64,000 nucleotides of DNA from Parietaria judaica (GCA_954871525.1 OX940865.1:25032420-25096419), one strand, 5' to 3'; shown: positions 11,411 to 24,882, counted from the first letter of the stretch. Numbers and translations are program-made. The notes: generated by a model not told the origin, from the letters alone.

Positions 11411-14400
11411 AGCGCGTGCTTTATTTTATTTTATATTTTTATGTAGTTGTTTACAATATATATATATATATATATATATATGCAGAGTTGAAGACTTAAC
11501 ATAGAGTTACTATATAGGTAGAAATATATATATTTTTTGTTGTTTTTCTTGCGGTTTTCGTTTCGATGTAGTAATTAATGAACATATACAAGGTTCTCAT
11601 GTCATCCGTAACCGATAAATTAATAACTTAGTTAATCAAATAAAAATATATAAATGTGACACAAGTTCTTCAGTTAATAATTTTTTTTAATTAAAATTAA
11701 CAGTAATAGGTGGCGGAGTTGGTTCGTTGAGAATTGAGATCAAAATACTTGCTCAATTAGATAGTTTAAAAATAATTTAATTCATGTTCTCTATAATTTA
11801 TATTTTCTCTTCATTCATATTAGTTGGCAAAAAAAAAAAATTACTTTGTGCCCCTTTAACTCTCATGATGACTCATAGTTAAAAAAAAAAAAACAAAAAA
11901 AAAACTCTCATGATGATGACTAGGCGTTGACCCATGCTATATTAGACTAAGTGACAAACAATTAATCGGTTGGTGGAAGTTTCTACATCTACATGTTGAG
12001 CCGAATTAGTATTTGAATTTCGGGGTTTATTTATAATTTTTTTTAAAAAATAGTGCTAAAAATGATCAATTAAAAAAATATAGAGTGGTTCAGCTAGAAT
12101 CACACCACTCACAAGGGTGGTTCCGCTCCTATGCATATTGCCACTGAGTGAAAAAATAATTATGACATCATATTGATATCTATCTTACACTCGTAAAGAA
12201 AAAATAATTACCATATAAGTAGCTAACGTTATATTTTTAATTTTTAATAGAATGGTATATTTCTAAATTTTTAATTGCGGTGATTTAATACCTGGGATCT
12301 TTAAATTATATTTTTGATTAACTTTGTCCCAAAACCATTTACATGTGCACTTAAATTATTAAAATTTAGCAACTGTACTTCAAACTGAAAAAGATTATAA
12401 TGAACTTGAACTTTCTACAACTAGATCAATATTATTTGAGCCTAAAAGCTATGACTATTGGCCCTAAGTAGAAAGAAATAAACGAGCCTATAAATTTATG
12501 GAATTTAATGTCTATCGAATTAAACTCGTATATGCTGGCATAACATTATTAGCGACACATTTTCATTATAAGATGGCTATGATAATTAATATGTAATATA
12601 TATATATATCAATGGTAGCAGAAACACGTAAAGGTTGATTGACTTTTGAGCCATATACTATTTGATATGATTGTAAAAGATGGTTACTTGATTCGAAAAT
12701 AACATTAACACCTATGATTCTATGGTCAAACTTCAAAGAAGTCATAACACCTATTATTCTATGACACGTAAACTTATTGTTTTTAAGTACTCTAAATTAA
12801 CATTCGTGAAACTTGAAAAATGCATGCTAGTAAGTTTATGACCACACGTGATTGGTCACTTGATTAATTTTGTGGGATTCTCGAAATAATTTGACTTAGG
12901 CTCGTATACGTCAACTATAGACGGGCATGTGATTGAATTAAATGAATCAATTACCGGAATACCTAAGAGACGATGCTCCAACGTGATCGAATGTTGCTAT
13001 GAAAATGTTGGGATGTCATATAACGACAGTAATATGAAGGGAGAAAAGGGGTAAAAAAATTACGGGCAGACCCGGTGAGCCCGCCATCAAACCCAAGTCT
13101 ACTGTCGCATATGATTAAAACACAATATATCATTATGGTTTAACACGTGATTGGTCACTTGATTAATTTTGTGGGATTCTCGAAACAATTTGACTTAGGC
13201 TCGTAAACGTCAAATATAGACGGGCATGTGATTGAATTGAATGAATCAATTACCGGAATACCTAAGAGACGATGCTCCAACGTGATCGAATGTTGCTATG
13301 AAAATGTTGGGATGTCATATAGCGACAGTAATATGAAGAGAGAAAAGGGGTAAAAAAAAATTCCGGGCAGACCCGGTGAGCCCGCCATCAAACCCAAGTC
13401 TACTGTCGCATATGATTAAAACACATTATATCATTATGGTTTATTCTATTAGTTATAGACGAGATCGTACACCAACAAATATGGATTGAAGTTTTTTCAC
13501 TCAATTAGACAGAAAAAAAAAATCAAGAAATATATTGTACTCAACGTGGACAACTAAAATTAAAGCATTTGACAGTAAACTATATATTGACCATTGACTC
13601 ATTAATTTTAATTCTTTCATTTTTTTTTTCTTTTCACATTAATTGGTTTTCTCATAAGCCAAGTAAATTTGTCAATACTAGTTTAAATCTTCCACTTAAT
13701 AGGAAGAAGTATGGTCATTTTCATTTAGGTCAATGGTCGCTTTCCGATCTTCATTCATTCAATTTCCGAAATAAGATCAAAATCATCATTTGACTCTCTT
13801 ATATATTTTTATTTTTCAACAAGACTTTTCTTTTAGCCTTTTTTTTTTCTTCAACATCATATTCACATGAGTCATGCACAATCCTAGCCTCTAGTATCTG
13901 AGAAAATCTAGAAATATAAAAAATATCACACACGGTTTTATAGTATATATAACACATGTATATTTTAATTCCTAGCATTTGATATAAAGATATGGTGTAT
14001 TATATAAGAATACATCCGAGATATTTTACTTTATTATAACCGCATCACATGGATTGGGGATTTCTGGCTTAGAGCGTAGAAAAATCCTTGGAAACTTTGC
14101 AGGACCCTGAATTTAAGGACGCAACCATATGCACACAGCACATATATCTATAATACGTATATATACATATCTTACCTTAGAAAATTAATTTACACTTTAT
14201 ATATACGTACAAAATTTTATTAATGACTAAAATGGCTAACAATATATATTATATATATATATATGTATACATATAATCTCTCTCTCGTTGAGGTGATTAA
14301 TATATGAGCTACGGTGTATTGTGGCGCTCAAAATGACTAGTTTATCACCTTTTTCTAAATGAAATTCTTATGTTTATCTTACTTCTGTTTTATTTGATGA

Positions 14401-15851
14401 GGCTTCAGCCTTTTCTAAACGTTGACTATCTCTTTTAAAATTGCTTTTGACAAGACAAGTCGGATACTTCTCCATTGTGTTAATTAGTACTAAACCATAT
14501 TTTAAAAATCATAAACCAATCGAAACAAAAAATAAAGATGACATGTTGAATTATAACACTCGGTGTGAGGAATACTTTTAATCAACGCTTGTAAATCATT
14601 CTATTATAATCTATTGGAGTTCTAGGTGGTCACGATGCACGTTTCCACGTTCTTTTCTTTTGTGCTACAAGTAAAAATTGACACAAACAAATAAGCTCGA
14701 AAATTAGTATTAGTATATTTATGACTTCATTCACTTTCAAAACGATTTTACAAATGACTAGGCGGGTGGGCGAACCCTCGAATCCATTACAATCCCTTAC
14801 CGTGACAATGTACACCACAAATTGATTTTGGTCAAATTTAACGTTAATCGTATCGAGCACAATTAACAAAACGTTGTCCACCGCATTTCGACTAAAGAGT
14901 ATATAACTAACTCTAGGGGGGCATGATTCACTTTTATAGTGAACCCATTGACTCAAAAGATGTGCTCTCATTTTCTGTGTTCACTTTGCATCAAGTCTTT
15001 AGTGTACACAACACTACTATTGATTTTTCTCTCATGTAGAAATCAACACTAAAGAAGTTTCCATATGTATGAGTAGAGCTGAATTTTTTGCTTGGTTTCC
15101 TGATGTATTTCGTGTTCATAATTCAAACAAAGATTTTATGTGAAAAGATATTAAAACTTCTTAACGTGTTTACAACATTTAGAGACAAGATCACTTCGAG
15201 CCCAATTTTGACAAATCGTAACTTTTGATTCAAGTATCGAAATTGGGAATACTAACCACCAAATTAAATGTCATGACGAAATCTGCGCATTTCGAATTCT
15301 TTTTCTTTCTTTATTTCTATCATTTGCCTTTGTGTGGACTAGACTATTTAATCCTAATTGACTAATCGTTTCAATTGCAATCAGACTTAGATAGTTTGAA
15401 AAACTTTTATGTTTCCACCCATCTAAATTCTTGAAAGAGTTCATCAATTAAGAAGTAACAACTTCCTGCAAACCGCAAACCGCAAACTAATCGCAAGTTC
15501 AATTTAATCCTACAGTCATAGCGAGTAGACCGACGAGATTTCGTAATTTTTTTTGAAAAACCGCAACCGATAATGCTAACAGCAAGAAACAATTACACAC
15601 ACATTGACATCGTTCCAAAACCCGTGGGTTCCGTAAATAGCGGCCTTGAAGAGGGACACCATCGTCCTCCTCCTCATTCCTCCCTCCCTCCCAAGAAAGA
15701 AAGAAAGAAAACCAAACAAGCAAAGCAAAGCTGAGTTTTCCCACCACTTTTAATGCCTTAAATGCTCTCACCCACCTCTCCCTCTCTCTCCTCTCCTCCC
15801 TCAAATGGCTTCTCCTTCTGACTCCACTCCCTTCTCTCTCCTCTCCCCTCA
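11411..15851. other. AT-rich intergenic region with tandem repeat
   Basis: Contains a TA microsatellite at 11456-11481, a possible hAT-MITE end around 12080-12136, a 299-bp tandem duplication (12845-13441), and the 5' region of the RING gene. Open frames at 13569-13793 and 14630-14971 have no recognisable domain and AT-driven composition; I do not call them genes. Confidence 0.6.
12845..13441. repeat. Tandem duplication, about 299-bp unit, two copies
   Basis: Copy one is 12845-13143 and copy two about 13144-13441. They differ by only a few substitutions and small indels. Both begin CACGTGATTGGTCAC and both contain GACCCGGTGAGCCCGCCATC near the end. No coding frame runs through either copy. 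Confidence 0.85.
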
Positions 15852-16427
15852 ATGTCCCTCCCTCCTCCCCCTCCCGCCGCCACGTCAGCATCCCCCTCCC
15901 CCGGCGAGGCCGCCTTCGCCTCCCTCGGCCTCGGCTACCCCATCGCCGTCGCCCTCGCCTTCCTCGTCCTCCTCTCCGTCCTCCTCCTCGCCTCCTACCT
16001 CTGCTGCCGCGCCCACCGCCCCCTCGCCGCCGCCGCCTCCGACCGCCGCGCCGCCGACGGCGTCATCCTGCCGCGGATCATCTTCGTCGCCGAGGACGAC
16101 GGCGAGGACGGCGACGGCGGCGGCGCCGCCGTGGGGCTGGACCCGAGCGTGATCGCGTCGTACCCGAAGTTCGTCTACGAGAGGGAGGGCGGCGGGAAGG
16201 AGACGACGTGCTCGATCTGCCTCTGCGAGTACCGCGCGGCGGAGATGCTGCGGATGATGCCCGAGTGCCGCCACGCGTTCCACCTCTGCTGCCTCGACGC
16301 GTGGCTGCGCCTCAACGGGTCCTGCCCCGTGTGCCGGAACTCGCCGCTGCCCACGCCGCTGTCCACGCCGCTGCAGGAGGTCGTGCCGCTCGCGCAGTTC
16401 GCCGCGGATCGGCGCCGCCGGAGATGA
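15852..16427 (+). CDS. ATL67: RING-H2 finger E3 ubiquitin ligase, ATL67-type
   Basis: Intronless gene for 191 residues of the ATL family, membrane-anchored E3 ligases. Order: Pro/Ser-rich N-terminus, membrane helix at about 28-50 (LGLGYPIAVALAFLVLL), basic and acidic linker with ILPRIIFVAEDD, the ATL signature GLDPSVIASYPKF at 95-107, then a RING-H2 domain. The metal ligands are C120, C123, C139, H141, H144, C147, C158 and C161, with the spacing C-x2-C-x15-C-x-H-x2-H-x2-C-x10-C-x2-C. The C-terminus (EVVPLAQFAADRRR) matches ATL67 orthologues as I remember them. The start at 15852 precedes the anchor but has a weak context (T at -3). An ATG at 15805 in another frame would be met first by scanning ribosomes. 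The gene is extremely GC-rich for the region. Confidence 0.9.
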   Translation: MSLPPPPPAATSASPSPGEAAFASLGLGYPIAVALAFLVLLSVLLLASYLCCRAHRPLAAAASDRRAADGVILPRIIFVAEDDGEDGDGGGAAVGLDPSVIASYPKFVYEREGGGKETTCSICLCEYRAAEMLRMMPECRHAFHLCCLDAWLRLNGSCPVCRNSPLPTPLSTPLQEVVPLAQFAADRRRRR

Positions 16428-19400
16428 GTTTGTTTGCTCCTCTTTTTTGGGGTTTGGGGGGTGGGAGGGTAGAAGTGTAAATTTGATTTTCATTAGACCA
16501 TACACTATGAATTCAATCTAGTCTCTAATTATGTTATAGTGTAACACCATTGCATCATATTTGATGGTAAGAAAGAATCATTGATTGTTTGATACATGGG
16601 GGCTAAATGCGTAGATTTTTAAAAATTACAGCTAATTTCTCAATTTTATAAAGTTATTGTACTGTGGTTTACATCAATTTTGCTTTCTGTGTTTTTACTT
16701 TCATTGGTACATAATTCAACAAGTATTGTTATTAGTTCCTGAAAATTTTACCATTGCCATATTCTCTGAGTCCAATTTGATATCTTTGTTCCTGAAATTC
16801 AGTTTTAACCTTTCTTTAATTTTGGCCCAAATTAAGAAGAACCAAATTGATTCTTGGCATATTTGTTGTAGTATCTGATAATCCTGCAAAACTGGCAACG
16901 GACATTATGGCTCGTTGCGGCCGTCCCGTGCCACAAACGGGCTCTCATTTTTACTTTTAAATGAAAGAAACTCTAGTGGACTGTCGCGGGTTTGCGGCTT
17001 TCGTGACAGGACCGACCCTGTCAAAAAATTCTTGTAAGCAGTTACCCAAATTCATACAGGAGTTTAATATTTTTCATATATGTGTATATATTTGTCCTGG
17101 TGGTGCTGGTCTGGAGTGAGATAAATAGTATTCCCTGACATGGCATGTGTTGGTCTAATTGCAAGTCTCGTGGTTTGGTAACTGAAGTGAAGTAGACATT
17201 GTTTTCTTTGTATTCCATTAAATGAGCCACTTCTTTTCTGGTTGGATATTAATATACAGCTCTCATTTGGTGCCCATCGTTAAATACCATACTGTAATTA
17301 CCCTAATTTATTATTCATTACAATTACACTTGACTTGATCAAAGGAATATATATAGTTATTTACACACATTTATTGGCGTTTTGTAATGTGGGGGTGTCG
17401 TTTTCTCCTTTTCTTTCAAGAGGCCCCAACATATTTAATTTACAATAACAACCCATGATGCCCAGATAATATTGGTTCATAACCAACGGGTTCACGGACA
17501 AAGTTTTATCGATCAGATTTTACGGATGAACCAGTTTCAGGCGGATATATTGATCAGTTCTAGCAAATCGCAATAATCGTGATCAGCTCTACAAATGTGA
17601 GGTTAGATCCGGGTACCACTGCACTAACACCCGCGGCTGGCGTGTCAGAAGACACGTCTCTCTGTAAGATCGCCCGTATGGTACAAAGGTCTGCTCGTAT
17701 CGCAGAGACAACTGATAATTAACTATCATGAACCATAGGGCCGGCTCTGACTATGATATTTGGAACATGCTAATAGGTAGACTATAAATAATTAGTAGAT
17801 CTAAATTTGGAATTATATAATGAATATGCGTATAAATTTATTTATTAACAAGCAAGGTTACTAAGTAGTAAGTAGCACATGTACAAATCCTCGCAAATAT
17901 GTATATATATTAATGGGTAAATGAGGCAAATGCCCATTTGTGACTCAAGGTTTAAAAAAAATGCCCATTTCTAATTATGGTAATTATAACCACTAACAAA
18001 TTGAAATATGGACTAATTTGCCCTTTCACTTTTTAATTCACATTATTAATTCGTTTTTTATTAATTAAAATAAAAAATATATATTTTCCTTAAATGTAGC
18101 AAACTAAATAAATCAACATTAAATCCTTCCTATTTTAACGATTTCACAAAACTTTTTTGAATTAATCCTCCATATTTTAAAGATTAAAAACATAATATGA
18201 TTTTTGAATTTTTGGTCCCTAACAATCAATATTATTTAAACTGTATATGAGAAATGCCGAACAAACATTATGCACAATTTGAAACTGTAAATAAAATTAC
18301 GAAAAATTGTATATGTATATACAATTTGAACTGTAAATAAAATTACAAAAAATTACGAAATTTACGAAATCATGTCAAACTCTAAATGTAAATGATGTCA
18401 AATTGTAAATGAACTTACCAAAAACTGTAAATATATATACTAATATTAATATCTAATGTATATACCAATACAAATACTACAAAACTGTAAATATCTATAC
18501 CAATACCAATACTTATACCAAAAACTGTAAATATATATACTAATATTAATACCAATATACATACCAATACAAAAACCAAATTTAAACTGTAAATATATAT
18601 ATTCCAATACCAAATATATATTCATTTAAACGGTAAATATATGAACCTGTTAGAACTGTAAATATATTTACAGCACGCGACACACGAGGAGTCGGAGACG
18701 CTGCGGCGACGTAGAATGAGACGCGACGGACATACCGATATGTTTTTTCTCGAACTGGACTCTTGGCAAACAACTGTTGTGATAACTGAAGAAGGAGTCG
18801 CGGCGGAGAAGGAGACTCGACGGAGAATGAGACGCGACGGACAAGGCGGCGCGACGGGGGATGCGGTGCGACGGAGGAGAAGAGAACCGGCGGAGTATGA
18901 CCGGCGGAGTATGATCGAAAGAGAGAGAATGGGAAAGAGAAGGTGAGAAAGAGAAGGTGAGAAATAAATGCAGGAATTTAATTTTTAATTTTAATTTTGG
19001 TCAAAGTAACAAACTAATTTGAAATAGGATAAATATGGGAATAAATCAAACATAATTTCAGGGAAATTAATTTCGAAATTATTTTAAACGAAAATAAATA
19101 ATAGGAATAATTATAATTAAGATCAGGGTTATAATTGTCCAAAATGAATGTAAAATGGGCACAAATGAATTAATTTAAACTATAGGCATTTCCTTCAAAC
19201 CTTAGGTGCTTTTTGGACATTTCGGGTTTTTCTTATATTAATTTATGATGAGAAACAGACATAAAAACGATATAGCTAGCTTTGGAAGAACGTGCCATGG
19301 AGCTGGACAAGACCTATCATGAATACCTTTAGATACTTATATTGCTATTTATCTCTCATATATTACGAAGGGTTTTAAATACAATATTGTTGGACTTAAT

Positions 19401-20270
19401 GCTAAATTGGCTTTCTTTAGTCACACCATGAATTTTCCAATAGACGATTTGGTTACTTGAAATTAGAGCCCCATATTCGGGGTGGACTCTAAGCTTGCGG
19501 GCCGAATTCCCGACGCGAATGATAAGTTCAGGGCAGACTAGTCGAAAAATAATTTCCGAAAACAATCAATGAGGATAGGTTCATCTGTAAACCTTATCGT
19601 TGATATAATCATATAAAGAAAAACAAAAATAAGATATTTTTAATTAAGGACACAGTGCAATTATTTTGAGTTATTAACACTATTGAGCCCTCTTTTATAA
19701 GCGATGTGCTAAAATAACCCCATGTGCTCTTAAAATTGCAAAAATTACCCCTCATTTCTTTCTAAATTACTCAGAGCAATGTTATGCATGTATAATTTGA
19801 TTTGTATCGTGAGTTGTAACAACATTACTCCTACTTTTCTTATAAAAAATATATATGTAATTTATAAATATAGTTGAATTGAAGGGTAAGGACTAAATAA
19901 TAATCTACGAGGCATATTTCTTGTGCCATGCATGCAGGTAAACTACCAACATTAAATAATGAAAGCACAAAGAAGATACCCCAACACTTTTTGCGTTGAA
20001 TTCTCACATATTCCAAAAATATTTCCAATCGAATGGAATTGGGATTTCAAGAGTCCATATAAATTCCCTAGAACCTTGCCAATACAACGGCATTAGTTCC
20101 AAATCATTCGACACAAAAAGATAGCAAGAACAAAGACCATGACAACCAAGAAAATGTGTGTTAGAAACAACATTCATTTGTCATGAACATGCCTTTTCAA
20201 TCTCCATATAAATATATCTGAACTACAAATCTTTCTTCACACTTCATTTGATTGCGGAAAGAAGCAAGAA
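16428..20270. other. Intergenic region with Mutator-like element
   Basis: 3' flank of the RING gene, then AT-rich sequence, a GC-richer patch at 17560-17750 of unknown nature, the transposon at 17915-19233, and the promoter of the GDSL gene. No further gene was recognised. Confidence 0.6.
17915..19233 (+). mobile_element. Non-autonomous Mutator-like element, copy A
   Basis: The 1319-bp element is flanked by a perfect 9-bp duplication TATATTAAT (17906-17914 and 19234-19242). The ends are imperfect inverted repeats of about 70 bp: GGGTAAATGAGGCAAATGCC on the left, and AGAAAAACCCGAAATGTCC on the right read on the minus strand. The interior holds many CTGTAAATATA motifs (about 18250-18675) and a GC-rich purine stretch (about 18680-18960). 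A 76-codon open frame there is low-complexity and not a transposase. A second copy lies inverted at 39508-40871. A 9-bp duplication is typical of the Mutator superfamily. Confidence 0.85.
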
Positions 20271-22319
20271 ATGCGTTTCATGGAGACTTTGTCTCTGCTT
20301 CTGAGTTTGGTTCTTGTGTTTGTGAATCTATGCAATGGGCAGGAGGTGCCTGCGCTGTTCATCTTCGGGGATTCGAACGTCGACATTGGTAATAACAATC
20401 GCCTCAACACCATCGTCAGGGCAAACTTCCTGCCTTACGGCCGAGACTTCAACCACCACCGGGCGACCGGAAGATTTTGCAATGGAAAAATCATCACTGA
20501 CTTCATTGGTATATCACATTACATCCCATCTTACTAGGGTTTCGTTTCTTTTGCTTGTCGCGATAACAATCATTTCATGAGATCCGATTCCATATTTCCC
20601 GAATCCAGAAATAAGGACTCAAAATTTCAATTCCTCATTAATAAGAAATCATAATCCCGACTATGCAACTCTTGAATTTTTTTAATTTTTTTTTATAATT
20701 ATAAGTCGGTTTTATTAATTTTGACTTCTTTAACGGCATATATTTATCGTATATATTATTAGAAGTAGGATATTTTTTTTTAGAAAATCGGAATTGGATA
20801 GTCGGATTCCTATGGAATCAGAATTTCTGATTCCATACTAATTGGGAATTTGATCCTCTATTCTCTCTTCTAAGATTTTTTTTTTTAAAAAAAGGGCATA
20901 TTCTGCATTTATATTTCTATATCAAAAGAGTCCTGACTCAAAAACATTTTGCGCTAATCGGTCTATGTTCTTTTTTTCCCGAAGCCGAGAATCTGGGTTT
21001 CTCTTCGTACCCACCGGCTTATATGAGCAGACAAGCTAGAGGAACCGCCCTCACCGTTGGAGCCAACTTTGCCTCTGCTGCTTCTGGCTATTATCAACAA
21101 ACATCAGACTTATATGTAAGACTTGCTCTCTTTCATTTCATTTTTATGTGCTAAAAGCTCTTTCAAACTATATATATTGACACATTAATATTTACTAATT
21201 ATAATACATAGAACGTTTTAAGTTTTAATTTAAACTTATCATCACTCTATAAGGTTTTGGATGAAATTTGATGGTTATTTTTTTTCCCCGTAGATTTTAT
21301 ATATACACGGTTGTGTGTTAGTTAAAAGATTGGATTAATGTTGATTTTATATGCCTTTTATTTTCAACGTTTTGCACAACTATACCATTTATTTTCAAAA
21401 ACAATAGAGGGGCTTTAGTGAACAACTTAACAATTTTTAAAACCACTTTTTAAAATATTAGGCAAATTTAATTTAACATATTGTACCCGAACGTTTCATC
21501 AGAATAACGAATTCGATAAGGTCATTCATACTCAGTTTGAACGTTTTAGGAAATGTTCAAATGTCGCAATAATCCTGATAATTGGAGAAAACATTTGTCA
21601 CGAGAGTTCGACGCTAAATCAATTTTAATAAATAGCATATCCAAAAAAAATTAAATCGTTAAATCCTAATAGATTTTAGTAATCATTAGAACAATTATCG
21701 CATTTTATCATATTTACATCTTATATATGACATATAATATATATTTGCAGCGATCAATCTCGCTAAGCAGTCAGGTGGATTACTACAGAACCTACCAAAG
21801 GCAGCTGGCCACAATAATTGGCGCTGCGAACGCGACGGCAACATTTAGCAACGGAATCCACATTCTGAGCACCGGCAACAGCGACTTCCTTCAGAACTAC
21901 TACGTTACCCCTTCGCTTCATAACACTTACACTCCCGAGCAGTTCTCCAACATTCTTGTCCAAAACTATGACAAGTTCATCCAGGTTTCTTCCCGTTCTC
22001 GTTTTGCTTTATTCATAAATATGTAGTCGGGGCTAATCTTTTCAGGGCCTTGAGCAAAAAAAAAAATGAGGCGTTTTTTCAACAAAATTTAACGGTTATA
22101 AACTATTTAACTTTTGGGCGCCTTAAATGAGCCGCTTTTTAAATTTCGGGGGCTTTGTGCATCCTTTTAAAAATTGACTGATAAAACTAGTTAACCAATA
22201 AGTGGTCGATCAATATAAATTTCATGCTCGTATTCTATATATTCATATATATAATTCTAAATTGCTTTACCATGTGGTTGATAAGAATTTCATATTCTTC
22301 TAACTCCCATTTCTTATGT

Positions 22320-22355
<36 letters not shown>

Positions 22356-23970
22356 TATATGTAGTAAACCTCAAATGCTTTGACTAAAGAAGCTAAAGGG
22401 GGAACAGTCTTATCTTAAGAGTAGGTCGAATGAACGTGAACGAGTTGGTCGACTTGCTAATCGGCTTGATCGAGTAGGTCCTATCGGCTTGACCTCTTTT
22501 CGTCGGTAAATCACTCTTTGTCGTCTTTACCATGTGTGGTCGGCCAAGCCCCATGTTCTTCCAACTCCCATTTCATATATATATTATATATATGCATGTA
22601 TATATGTGTATAATAATATATTAATTAAACAGCCTTAACTCAAAATGTTTCACCATTATTTGATCAAGTCTCACGTCCTTCCATGATTTTATCATATTTT
22701 TATCACGCGATGATTAGCTTAAACATGAATTAGATCAGAAGAAAAGAAATATAATCTTGATTGATTGATTTTTTATTTTTTATTTTTATCACAAAGGCTT
22801 GAACCTTGTATATTAATAATTCAATTTTAATAATTATAACCCATTTGAGCTACTTTCATCGATAGAATTAAGTGTTTAGGCTAAGCCTATGTGACGGTAA
22901 ATGTGTGATAGGATTTGTACAACTTGGGAGCAAGGAAAATTGGAGTGACGACGCTGTCGCCAATCGGATGTCTGCCGGCGGCGATAACGTTGTACGGATC
23001 GGGAAACAACATGTGCGTGGATAGGCTAAACCACGATGCCGTTTCCTTCAACCAGAAGCTCAATGCAATCTCTCACAGGCTGCAAAACAGACTCACCGAT
23101 CTCAAGTTGATTGTCTTCGACATATACAACCCTCTTTACGACATTATAAAAAACCCTAGAGAGAATGGTGAGTTCTATCTTTATATTAATCCTTCTAGAT
23201 ATTTAATAGATTTTTCACTTCAGACAACTTAAAAAGAAAAAAGTTTTATGCGGGGACATTACTTCTCGAACTTAGTCATAAGTGCATATTAGTGGCAGAA
23301 CCAGGATAGAGTTTCGAAATATTTAGAGGCATAGGCGGAACTACCCTTGTAGGTAGTGGGATTAGAACCACCCAAAAAAAAAATGATCTTTTTTAGTACT
23401 AATATTTAAATTTTTTACAAATAAACTCCTTTAATTTGCACTACAAATTTAAACTAACCACCTCGAAGTTTCCTAGTTCCGCCTATGTTTAGAGGGCTCT
23501 AAATACATAGATTTTTAAATAAATAAAAAATCATAATCATTTTTTAAAATATCACGTGGGGAACTTTTTTACCATTTTTTTAAAATGTGCTCCTCCAAGG
23601 TTATCATTTTATCCTTTGAAAATCTCACATGAATGAAAACGACAATCAATTTTATTAAAAGACTACAAAAAAAAAAAAAAAAAAAGTTGAAATGTACTCA
23701 AATTAAAGTTTTGTTAAACTATTGTGAAATATATTCCATGTGTTGTTAAATAAAAATAAAAATGTGTTGACAGGATTTGTGGAGGCGAGGCGGGGCTGCT
23801 GCGGAACAGGACTGCTAGAGACGTCGTTTTTGTGCAACCCGTCGGCAATGGGAACTTGCAGCAACGCCTCTGAATACATATTTTGGGATGCATTTCATCT
23901 TTCTGAGGCCACAAATAGTCTTCTCTCTGTTCATCTGTACGATCTTGGATCTCCTTTCCTAAACGACTAG
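20271..23970 (+). CDS. Secreted GDSL esterase/lipase
   Basis: SGNH-hydrolase of the plant GDSL family, acting on esters in the secretory path or cell wall. Exons 20271-20508, 20985-21115, 21751-21984, 22912-23167 and 23774-23970 join to 351 residues, the usual length. There is a signal peptide at about 1-23. Block I is FGDSNVDIGNNN with nucleophile S35, block III GANFASAASGY with N108, and block V WDAFHLSEA with D325 and H328. All catalytic residues are present. The substrate cannot be read from sequence; the closest remembered relatives are annotated EXL3-like or At5g-type GDSL lipases. Intron 4 (23168-23773) holds a small hAT-type MITE, and intron 3 contains a TA microsatellite near 22323-22352. 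The acceptor of exon 2 (CCCGAAG) has a modest polypyrimidine tract. Confidence 0.9.
23330..23487. mobile_element. hAT-type MITE in GDSL intron 4
   Basis: The 158-bp element has 14-bp inverted ends CATAGGCGGAACTA and TAGTTCCGCCTATG and a perfect 8-bp target duplication TTTAGAGG (23322-23329 and 23488-23495). The 8-bp duplication and the GGCGGA terminus fit hAT. No coding capacity. Confidence 0.8.
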
Positions 23971-24882
23971 ATCAAACTACTAAACGACAAACTTTTATGT
24001 GATCATACGACAATTTTCGAGCTTGCTTATACGACAAATATATTTACTTGATGTTTGTATTGAGATTACGTGTGTGATCGTATTCGTACCTTCTTCTAGT
24101 TATAAAGGAACACATAAATCAAATAATGGTATACGAAAAAATATTAGCCAATAAATATTGAGATTATATATTATATACTCATTTATTTATTCAAAATAGT
24201 TGCCTAAATAGTACTACATACATTAAGATCTATATTGTATTCTATAATTTCTACGCATGCTTTTTAATTGTATCGAAAAAATATTGGAAGCTCACGAGGA
24301 TAAATAAAATGATGGGGATTAAAGGTGTTTTAATTTGTATACTTAAAAACGACACAGATATTAGTGTGATTTATTACGTAGTTAATTAAATTTATCGTAC
24401 ACTAATTATTTATTCTCCATTGACATTATAAATTATAAAGATGATGATAAAAATCGAATTGATAAATTAAATTTCACCAAAGTCAAGGGGAAGATATTAT
24501 GCACAAATAAATAGGGAGGCGTGGGGAGGGTCGTCAGATATATTTATTTTTGATCGTTTTATTTTTTCAAGCGTGACTATAATTTATGTTTGTTTATTAG
24601 CACTAGTTTTAACTTTATTTATATTATATATTACAATAAAATCTCTACAAATTATCAAAAAAATATTATAGTAGTAAGATTATTAATTTATTGAAGTATA
24701 ATTTAGTGATGTTATTTAAAGTCGGACTTTATAAAAATATTATTTGATTAAAATTATTAATTTATCGAATATTAATTCAATAAAACTTTAGTGTGATCTT
24801 GATTCTTTTTCTGTCATCCTTCTTCGTTACGAGCTACTTTGATCTTTTTCATAATTGAACTTCCATGTGGTAGTATTATATA

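Noticed and set aside
14630..14971. 113-codon minus-strand frame
   Set aside because: No domain, no splice context, AT-driven composition and no related copy.
15885..16505. Minus-strand open frame of 206 codons
   Set aside because: Antisense shadow of the GC-rich ATL67 gene with Gly/Glu/Ala-biased composition.
17560..17750. GC-richer patch considered as tRNA-like or SINE
   Set aside because: A short GCAGTGGTAC-like motif is present on the minus strand but no B-box at the right distance and no tail.
18716..18946. Arg-rich open frame in Mutator-like copy A
   Set aside because: Low-complexity, not conserved as protein in copy B, and no transposase motif.
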